64,000 nt of DNA from positions 62,001 to 126,000 of the forward strand of contig NZ_AUMP01000002.1 in assembly GCF_000430745.1 (NCBI RefSeq), read 5' to 3'. Below the pieces are notes generated by a model that saw only the letters and a list, made by a program, of their open reading frames with translations, was not told where the DNA came from and made no database searches. Origin of the DNA: Fictibacillus gelatini DSM 15865. GTDB lineage: Bacteria; Bacillota; Bacilli; Bacillales; Fictibacillaceae. The translations under genes and the position numbers were made by a program. Below are positions 58,537-64,000 of this stretch, piece by piece (the first letter of the stretch is position 1; the number at the start of each line of letters is the position of its first letter).

Positions 58537-58881
58537 TCAAATCCGCTTTTTTTCTTCATTGACTTGAATATATTGACTATAGTCACGTTCTATCGTCTTT
58601 AACGATACGATCATACCTTCTAATAAAACCTGAGCTTTACGAAAAGGTTCATCGCAAGCCATATCAGGTAAATCCATCCGCAAGAAACCGCCATCTTCGC
58701 GTGTTTCTACATCTGGAGTAAACTGACAGAGCTCTTCAATAGCATTAATCGTTCCGAATGATACAGCAGATGCTCCGGCACAGACAAGGTCTTGTCCATA
58801 GGGTCCGGACTCCGCATGTCCTTTCATTATAAAGGAGCGGATAACGCCATTTTGATTTCGAATAATCGAAACTTTAATCAT
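58537..58881 (-). CDS. prp: Ribosomal-processing cysteine protease Prp (YsxB)
   Basis: This 114-residue protease cleaves the L27 N-terminal extension. The active-site histidine and cysteine are in MKGHAESGPYGQDLVCAGASAVSFG (His in GHA, Cys in VCAG). It sits between rplU and rpmA, the conserved place. No clear ribosome binding site precedes its ATG; it starts 5 bases after the rplU stop, so coupled translation is likely. Confidence 0.95.
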   Translation of the reverse strand: MIKVSIIRNQNGVIRSFIMKGHAESGPYGQDLVCAGASAVSFGTINAIEELCQFTPDVETREDGGFLRMDLPDMACDEPFRKAQVLLEGMIVSLKTIERDYSQYIQVNEEKKRI

Positions 58882-58886
58882 TGGAA

Positions 58887-59195
58887 TTAACCGTTGATTT
58901 TTTCGATTACAACTTTAGTGTACGGTTGACGGTGACCTTGTTTGCGGCGATAGTTTTTCTTCGCTTTAAACTTGTAAACGATCACTTTCTTTTCGCGACC
59001 ATGCTTTTCAACTTTGCCAGTTACAGTCGCACCTTCCACTAAAGGAGAACCTACTTTAAGGTTGTCTCCGCCAATCATAAGAACATCTTCAAATGTTACA
59101 GTTTCGCCGGCTTCAACATCAAGCTTCTCAACGTAAATTGCTTGACCTTCTTCAACTTTAAGTTGTTTACCACCCGTTTGAATAATTGCGTACAT
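58887..59195 (-). CDS. rplU: 50S ribosomal protein L21
   Basis: This 102-residue protein begins [18 protein letters not shown] and ends [22 protein letters not shown], typical of L21. AAGAGGAGG precedes the ATG. It heads rplU-prp-rpmA and lies behind a structured leader RNA with a good sigma-A promoter. Confidence 0.98.
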   Translation of the reverse strand: MYAIIQTGGKQLKVEEGQAIYVEKLDVEAGETVTFEDVLMIGGDNLKVGSPLVEGATVTGKVEKHGREKKVIVYKFKAKKNYRRKQGHRQPYTKVVIEKING

Positions 59196-59198
59196 CGA

Positions 59199-59292
59199 TG
59201 TGCACCTCCTCTTAAACTCAGACTCGCCATCACAGGTGCATCAATGCTTAAAACCTGATCTGCGCGGTTGGAGCGGGTGCTCCAAAAACACT
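59199..59292 (-). promoter_or_regulatory. L21 leader RNA (candidate ribosomal-protein autoregulatory element)
   Basis: The 100-base leader of rplU carries a perfect stem TTGGAGC/GCTCCAA (59265-59282) and conserved-looking CGCAGATCAGGTTTTAAGCA and ATGGCGAGTCTGAG segments. Position and form match the known L21 leader of Bacillaceae. Identity is by recollection. Confidence 0.65.
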
Positions 59293-59301
59293 AACGGAAA
59301 A

Positions 59302-59331
59302 ATCATACCACGTTTGATCCATGATTGTCAA
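59302..59331 (-). promoter_or_regulatory. Sigma-A promoter of rplU-prp-rpmA
   Basis: Minus-strand TTGACA (59326-59331) and TATGAT (59302-59307) with an 18-base spacer; the -35 overlaps the end of the RNase G gene. Confidence 0.8.
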
Positions 59332-60824
59332 TGATATCGGTTGATTCTTTTTTGTATTTCATCGATTGTGCCGACATGACGAATTTCAAATTTCGCATAA
59401 GGATATTCCGTCTCTGTCATCGTGATTTTATAATTTAATATATTTTCGAGCTCATTTAGCTCTTCACCATACTTTTCTTTAAGGAGCCCTGCCACTTGCC
59501 CCGAGCATTCTATCCAGATTCCTTCTTCATCCATATAGCGCCGCTCCCATAAGGCACGTTCGAGTTGATACGCTATAGTTTCCGCCGAAAGAACATTACC
59601 CGTCCCCGAACAGACAGGGCATTTACTTGATAATACATCATATAGCGGGCGCCTTTCCTTCTTCCTCGTAAGTTCAAGGACGCCCATTGCGGTAAAACCG
59701 TAAATCACCGTTGTCATTGGATCATTCGTTAGCCATCTTTTTAAAGCGGCGATGACTTTGCTCTGATCTTCTTTTTCCTTCATTGTAATAAAATCAATTA
59801 CAATCATACCGCTAATGTCACGAAGACGGATCTGCCTGGCGATTTCTTCTGCTGCAAGCAAATTTGTATTTAACACGGTTTCCTGTCTGTTCGTTCTTCC
59901 TATGTATTTATCCGTATTGACATCGATGACGGTTAACGCTTCCGTATGATCAATTCGCAATGAAGCGCCATTTTTTAACCAGACGTGAGGCCATAAGGCT
60001 TTTTCAATTTCACTTTCAATAGCATAATGAGCAAAAATATTTTCTTTCCCTGTATATAATTTTATTTTTTCTTTCAAGCCGGAGGCATTTTCTGCCCATT
60101 TCAATAATGTTTCATATCCATCACGATCATCTATAATTATTTCTTCAACGGATTTAGTGACGATGTAACGGCCAATCCGCTCATACCAATTATTTTCTTG
60201 ATGAATAAGGGATGGGCATTTTGCCGCTTCCACCTGTTGAATGATCGCTTCATATTGCCGGGCTAAATGATCATATTCTATTTTCAACGCTTTGTCATTC
60301 TGTCCTTCGCTTGATGTCCGAAAAATCATCCCGTCTTCATCTCCGACCCACTTTTGGCCGATTTCCCGCCACTTTTCCCGTTCATCGCTGCTTTTTATTT
60401 TCTTTGAAACCCCTACATGGGCGGATTTAGGCAAATAAACAAGATGACGGCCTGGAATTGAAAGCATTCCCGTCAGTTTCGCGCCTTTTGTGCCAAACTC
60501 CTCTTTCACAACTTGAACGAGCAGTTCTTCCCCTTCTTTAACAAACGATGAAATGTTCATTTGCTGTTTTTTTCCATGATCATAAGAAGATCGTTGAAAA
60601 GAAACTAAATCATCGCGATGAATAAATCCGTTTTTTTCCGTTCCAATATCGACAAAGGCCGCCTGCATACCGGGCAACACCTTTGTCACTCGCCCTTTAT
60701 AGATGGAGCCTGGCATCGGCTGACTGCTTGGCCGTTCTATCTTTAAATCAACAAGCTTGCCATTTTCCAATATAGCGATTCGCTTTTCAATCATTCGGGC
60801 ATCGATAATAATTTTTATATCCAA
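59328..60824 (-). CDS. rng: Ribonuclease E/G family endonuclease
   Basis: This 498-residue protein is of RNase G size. It has an N-terminal S1 domain (residues about 35-120, SIYKGRVTKVLPGMQAAFVDIGTEKNGFIH), catalytic aspartates in LTVIDVNTDKYIG and GMIVIDFITMK, and the zinc-link SKCPVCSGTGNV. There is no long C-terminal scaffold, so it is closer to RNase G than E. B. subtilis lacks this enzyme (it uses RNase Y and J), though some other Bacillaceae have it. The start is TTG 60824 behind GAGGT. It lies between spoIVFB and rplU. Confidence 0.94.
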   Translation of the reverse strand: MDIKIIIDARMIEKRIAILENGKLVDLKIERPSSQPMPGSIYKGRVTKVLPGMQAAFVDIGTEKNGFIHRDDLVSFQRSSYDHGKKQQMNISSFVKEGEELLVQVVKEEFGTKGAKLTGMLSIPGRHLVYLPKSAHVGVSKKIKSSDEREKWREIGQKWVGDEDGMIFRTSSEGQNDKALKIEYDHLARQYEAIIQQVEAAKCPSLIHQENNWYERIGRYIVTKSVEEIIIDDRDGYETLLKWAENASGLKEKIKLYTGKENIFAHYAIESEIEKALWPHVWLKNGASLRIDHTEALTVIDVNTDKYIGRTNRQETVLNTNLLAAEEIARQIRLRDISGMIVIDFITMKEKEDQSKVIAALKRWLTNDPMTTVIYGFTAMGVLELTRKKERRPLYDVLSSKCPVCSGTGNVLSAETIAYQLERALWERRYMDEEGIWIECSGQVAGLLKEKYGEELNELENILNYKITMTETEYPYAKFEIRHVGTIDEIQKRINRYH

Positions 60825-60921
60825 ACTTCAAGACCTCACTTCAATCATACTGCTTTTATTTTATCATAATAAAACATTCCGGCCGAACAGACCAATACAA
60901 AGAAAGACCCCTCTTTTTCGT

Positions 60922-61785
60922 TTATCGAAAAAGGCGGCCGATCGCACATTGCACTTGATTGGAAGCAAAATAGACATCTAACAATTGCTTTTCTTCAATC
61001 TCTTTTTTTCGAAGCGGCTCTTTTATGACGATCACATGGTAAACCCCTTTTTGAAACAGGGCAAGAACATCGGAAACAATGGTATTCCGATCAACATAAA
61101 TAAGCTTTTTTTCTTTACGTGAGGAAGAAGAAGCGTGATAAATTCGTTCCATCAGAAAACGCATAAATACATAAGGGCGCTGCTTCCATTCGAAAAAATG
61201 GGTAATGACTAAAAAAATAAAAATGATCCATGAATTTAAGTGAAGCGGATTGCGTGAAACGAACACAATGAAAAAGAGAAGCAAAAAAAGAAATGAAACG
61301 ATAAGAAATAGAGAATGCGCTCTTTTAAAAGGGAGATAGCGGGCAAAGAAAATAAAAAGCAGTTTCCCGCCATCGAGTGGCATAATCGGTAATAAATTAA
61401 AACAAACGATTGTCATATTCATGTGGAGGAACCATTCATGTTCGCTATTCGTCCAAACGCCAAAATGCCATAAAAGAAAGGATACCCCAATCATCCATAT
61501 GTGCTGCAAGGGTCCGAGAATGGTAATGATAAACTCTTCTTGAAAAGGCCGATTTCCGTGTTCATCTACTTCCGCGACGCCCCCAAATGGCAGCAATTCT
61601 ACTTTTTTAATTCGCCATTGAAAAAGATGAGCCCCCATAAAATGACCCATCTCATGAAAAAAAACAATCAGAAACAAAAGAATCATTTGCCGAAAGTGGC
61701 CAGTCATTAGCGCAAGCCCGATGACAAGCCAGAATAAAGGATTAATTTTCACCTTTTTTAAATAAGAAAAAAAGAAATTATTCAA
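60922..61785 (-). CDS. spoIVFB: Pro-sigma-K processing metalloprotease SpoIVFB
   Basis: This 287-residue site-2-type protease sits in the forespore outer membrane. The zinc site is FFHEMGHFMGAH (HExxH) and the third ligand is in LLPIMPLDGGKL. Several membrane spans and a C-terminal CBS-like domain (NTIVSDVLALFQKGVYHVIVIKE) follow, as expected for ATP sensing. It cleaves pro-sigma-K, whose gene is at 1085. The TTG start at 61785 overlaps spoIVFA by 8 bases, so the inhibitor and protease are made together. Confidence 0.94.
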   Translation of the reverse strand: MNNFFFSYLKKVKINPLFWLVIGLALMTGHFRQMILLFLIVFFHEMGHFMGAHLFQWRIKKVELLPFGGVAEVDEHGNRPFQEEFIITILGPLQHIWMIGVSFLLWHFGVWTNSEHEWFLHMNMTIVCFNLLPIMPLDGGKLLFIFFARYLPFKRAHSLFLIVSFLFLLLFFIVFVSRNPLHLNSWIIFIFLVITHFFEWKQRPYVFMRFLMERIYHASSSSRKEKKLIYVDRNTIVSDVLALFQKGVYHVIVIKEPLRKKEIEEKQLLDVYFASNQVQCAIGRLFR

Positions 61786-62536
61786 AATTGATCACCTTGC
61801 TTGGATCGATGAATTCATCTCCTTTTTTAATCGCTAAATAATACGTACCCGTTTTCCCATCTTTATTTGGCGTCACTTTTCCAAGCGTTATGCCGCTTTT
61901 AATGTAGCTGTACAGTTTAACCTGGCGCTTCACACTATCAAGCATTCCATACCACGATTCTTCTCCATCGCTATGCTGGATGATGACTGTTTTCCCTAAA
62001 TTCCCTTTATCGCCAACAAACGTAACATAGCCATCTTTCAACGTATCAACATTTGAATTTTTGCCCGTTTCAATTAAAATACCCTTTCCGTTTTTTTGGA
62101 AGCTTTCATATACTCTTCCGTTAACTGGTACAGAAAAATCATTTTTCTTTGCCAATTTCGTCTTATCGTTGGATGTCGATGTCTTTTGTTTATCCGGAAA
62201 AAGAGCAAGTGGTTTTCCAAACTGGTTTTCATACCATTTTTTCACGGACGCAAATTGAAATTCCTCGTTATATAATTTCTTCACAAATCGCTGTGCTTTT
62301 ATGGCCTCATCATTATGATTTTTAAATGCAATCCCCACTGCTAAAAACAAACAAATAGAAACGAGTATTTGAAATAAGAAGAATGGAAAATGAAAAAGCG
62401 GATGTTTCTTTTTTTCTTGATCATCATCTTCTTCGAAATGAATGTTTTTTGGATATGAATAATGATTTTCGACTACTGAACTTGATTTTATTCGATCCCT
62501 GTAGCGCTGTCGTATTTCATCAGCACGATTTCTCAC
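61778..62536 (-). CDS. spoIVFA: SpoIVFA, regulator of SpoIVFB
   Basis: This 252-residue protein has a cytoplasmic start MRNRADEIRQRYRDRIKSS, one membrane span (FLFQILVSICLFLAVGIAF), and a C-terminal LytM/M23-like domain (GRVYESFQKNGKGILIETG, DGYVTFVGDKGNLGKTVIIQHSDGEESWYGML) lacking full zinc ligands, ending FIDPSKVINFE. It holds SpoIVFB with BofA until cleaved by SpoIVB. The GTG at 62536 has a G-run about nine bases upstream; the TTG three codons earlier abuts it. bofA is not in the window. Confidence 0.92.
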   Translation of the reverse strand: MRNRADEIRQRYRDRIKSSSVVENHYSYPKNIHFEEDDDQEKKKHPLFHFPFFLFQILVSICLFLAVGIAFKNHNDEAIKAQRFVKKLYNEEFQFASVKKWYENQFGKPLALFPDKQKTSTSNDKTKLAKKNDFSVPVNGRVYESFQKNGKGILIETGKNSNVDTLKDGYVTFVGDKGNLGKTVIIQHSDGEESWYGMLDSVKRQVKLYSYIKSGITLGKVTPNKDGKTGTYYLAIKKGDEFIDPSKVINFE

Positions 62537-62605
62537 GACCGGCAACCCCCCCGTCCATAAAGTGTTTACCTCATCCTATGACTTGTCCGGAGAAGTTATT
62601 ACAAA

Positions 62606-62638
62606 AAAACGGAGAGAAATTGGAATTCCTCTCCGTTT
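62606..62638 (-). terminator. Terminator of minCD
   Basis: AAAACGGAGAG and CTCTCCGTTTCT form a 10-bp stem after the minD stop codon. Confidence 0.8.
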
Positions 62639-62639
62639 C

Positions 62640-63434
62640 TTACTTCATTCCTAATAGCATCTTAATCTTAGAAAAGAAGCCTTTTTCCTCTTCAATTGGC
62701 GTCAAAGGAACCGATTCGCCCAATATCCGCCTTGCGATGTTGCGGTAGGCGATCGATGCTTTGCTATTTGGATTTAACGCAATTGGCTCTCCTTTATTTG
62801 CTGCTTTAATGACATTTTCGTCATCGACAACAACTCCGATTAATTCAATCGCTAAAATGGAGACGATTTCATCGACATCGAGGCTGTCCCCGCTTTTCAT
62901 CAAATTGCTTCGTACGCGGTTCACAATGAGTTTCGGTGGCTCAACATCTTCTTGTTCCAGGAGCCCGATAATCCGGTCCGCATCACGAACAGATGCTGTT
63001 TCAGGATTGGTAACGACAATCGACTTATCCGCACCGGCAACCGCGTTTTTGAATCCCTGTTCAATTCCGGCAGGACAGTCAATAATGATATAATCATAAT
63101 CTTGCTTTAATTCTTGAATAATTTGTTTCATTTGCTCCGGCTGAACGGACGATTTATCCTTTGTTTGTGCAGCTGGAAGCAAATACAGGCATTCAAAACG
63201 TTTATCTTTAATTAAAGCTTGATGAAGCTTGCAGCGTCCCTCCACAACATCAACGAGATCATAAATAATTCGGTTTTCCAGACCCATTAACACATCAAGA
63301 TTGCGAAGACCGATATCTGTATCCACTAAACAAACTTTTTTGCCTGAAAGGGCAAGAGATGTACCAATATTAGCAGAAGTTGTCGTCTTACCAACTCCAC
63401 CTTTTCCAGACGTAATAACGATTGCCTCTCCCAT
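62640..63434 (-). CDS. minD: Septum site-determining ATPase MinD
   Basis: This 264-residue deviant Walker ATPase places MinC at the membrane to block polar division. The P-loop is ITSGKGGVGKTTTSANIG, DTDIGLRNLD is switch I, DYIIIDCPAGIEQG is the Walker B, and the C-terminal amphipathic helix GFFSKIKMLLGMK is the membrane anchor. AAAGGGG precedes the ATG. It follows minC by about 40 bases. Confidence 0.98.
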   Translation of the reverse strand: MGEAIVITSGKGGVGKTTTSANIGTSLALSGKKVCLVDTDIGLRNLDVLMGLENRIIYDLVDVVEGRCKLHQALIKDKRFECLYLLPAAQTKDKSSVQPEQMKQIIQELKQDYDYIIIDCPAGIEQGFKNAVAGADKSIVVTNPETASVRDADRIIGLLEQEDVEPPKLIVNRVRSNLMKSGDSLDVDEIVSILAIELIGVVVDDENVIKAANKGEPIALNPNSKASIAYRNIARRILGESVPLTPIEEEKGFFSKIKMLLGMK

Positions 63435-63473
63435 GCTTTATTCCCCTTTCTATATGAATGCGAAGTCCATCCG

Positions 63474-64000
63474 CTACAAACGATTCAAATTGGGTCTGAT
63501 TTTATGTACGATACTTAATCGTTCAATTACAATGCGCTCGTCATCATCAGGAATATAAGCACATTCCATTTCGTGACCTGCTTCGTCATAATGATCCGGT
63601 GCCCGATTAATCAACTCTGCAATCCGAAGCTGTGATGGTTTCATGAGGGATGCCGCGATAACTGCCTGCCTGTTACCGGTGCATCCGCCATGGGCCATCC
63701 CATTGAGCGCTCCTAACACGAATATATTTCCCGTCGCCTTAATCATACCTCCCGGGTTGACATCTCCAATTAAAAGGAGATCCCCCTGTACGCTTAAAAC
63801 CTGGCCGGAACGAATCACTTTTGAAACGGTGACGACTGTAGCATCTTTTTTCATTTCTTCGGCTTCGGCCTTCGTAATGACATTCGATTCAAATTGATCG
63901 ACAAGTAAATTTTTCTTCTGACCGATAATTTTGCGAATGGTATCACACTGTTCATCCGTTAAATAGCGATTCCCCGTTTTTACCCTTACAGTAATAAGCG
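63474..64000 (-). CDS. minC: Septum site-determining protein MinC (N-terminus beyond the window)
   Basis: The minus-strand frame runs from the stop at 63474 to the window edge without a stop, about 175 residues. The visible part has the middle linker TVRVKTGNRYLTDEQC and the C-terminal beta-helix: VIRSGQVLSVQGDLLLIGDVNPGGMIKATGNIFVLGALNGMAHGGCTGN. This domain binds MinD. Some 50 N-terminal residues of the usual 226 are missing because the window ends. The internal ATG at 63854 is not the start. Confidence 0.95.
   Translation of the reverse strand, partial: LITVRVKTGNRYLTDEQCDTIRKIIGQKKNLLVDQFESNVITKAEAEEMKKDATVVTVSKVIRSGQVLSVQGDLLLIGDVNPGGMIKATGNIFVLGALNGMAHGGCTGNRQAVIAASLMKPSQLRIAELINRAPDHYDEAGHEMECAYIPDDDERIVIERLSIVHKIRPNLNRL

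Noticed and set aside
63474-63854. minC starting at the internal ATG 63854
   Set aside because: The same frame continues to the window edge with MinC-like sequence, so this is a partial gene.

Overview
The window reads as a contiguous, core piece of a spore-forming Bacillaceae chromosome (low-GC Firmicutes). The evidence is a dense set of sporulation genes (sigK, spoVB, safA, coxA-like, spo0B, spoIVFA/spoIVFB), strong AGGAGG-type ribosome binding sites, two T-box leaders, 6S-1 RNA, and a gene order that follows Bacillus subtilis from the yrhC/sigK side through to minCD almost block for block (comparison made from memory of that map). I cannot name the species. I see no prophage, insertion sequence, CRISPR array, rRNA or tRNA gene, and base and codon use look uniform.

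Layout. 1-2 kb: tail of a YrzI-type small gene, a YodC-type nitroreductase, an uninterrupted sigK, and an unannotated 25-residue membrane peptide. 2-6.4 kb: sulfur recycling unit yrrT-mtnN-luxS-mccA-mccB with yrhC beyond a terminator. 6.4-13.3 kb: yrrS, pbpI, greA, udk, trmR, mltG, yrzB, yrrK, ireB. 13.4-16.4 kb: alaS with its T-box. 16.3-24 kb: yrrI, small zinc-ribbon gene, yrrD, recD2, yrrB, mnmA, iscS, cymR. 24-31.7 kb: rarA and rsfA on the plus strand, then tcdA, 6S RNA, aspS, hisS with a T-box, a 57-residue HTH gene, dtd. 31.7-39.6 kb: relA, apt, recJ, secF, secD, comN. 39.7-46.8 kb: spoVB, yrbG, yrzE, yajC, tgt, queA, a DUF2905 gene, ruvB, ruvA. 46.9-50.3 kb: coxA-like lipoprotein, a CotS-type kinase-like protein, safA. 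50.4-55.7 kb: nadBCA divergent from nifS-nadR. 55.7-64 kb: thrR/pheB, obg, spo0B, rpmA, prp, rplU, RNase G, spoIVFB, spoIVFA, minD and a partial minC.

How the parts work together. CymR (23.6 kb) probably represses the yrrT operon through a candidate box at its promoter, so the regulator and the SAM-recycling / reverse transsulfuration operon share the window. SpoIVFB and SpoIVFA (61-62.5 kb) are the protease and regulator that process pro-sigma-K, encoded at 1.1 kb. NadR sits beside the nad genes it is expected to repress. YrvO IscS and MnmA form the tRNA 2-thiouridine pair. Prp is encoded between L21 and L27 and matures the L27 N-terminus.

Compared with the remembered B. subtilis order, luxS is inserted in the yrrT operon, an RNase E/G gene sits next to rplU, and secD and secF are separate genes. 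The trhP1/trhP2 pair (yrrN, yrrO), glnQHMP, yrvJ, yebC/bofC and pheA are missing from their usual slots. I did not find a convincing undescribed multi-gene system. The most unusual items are small: a 25-residue membrane peptide with its own ideal ribosome binding site and terminator, a 57-residue HTH gene whose ribosome binding site lies in a long hairpin, and a 13-bp-arm palindrome over the recJ promoter.
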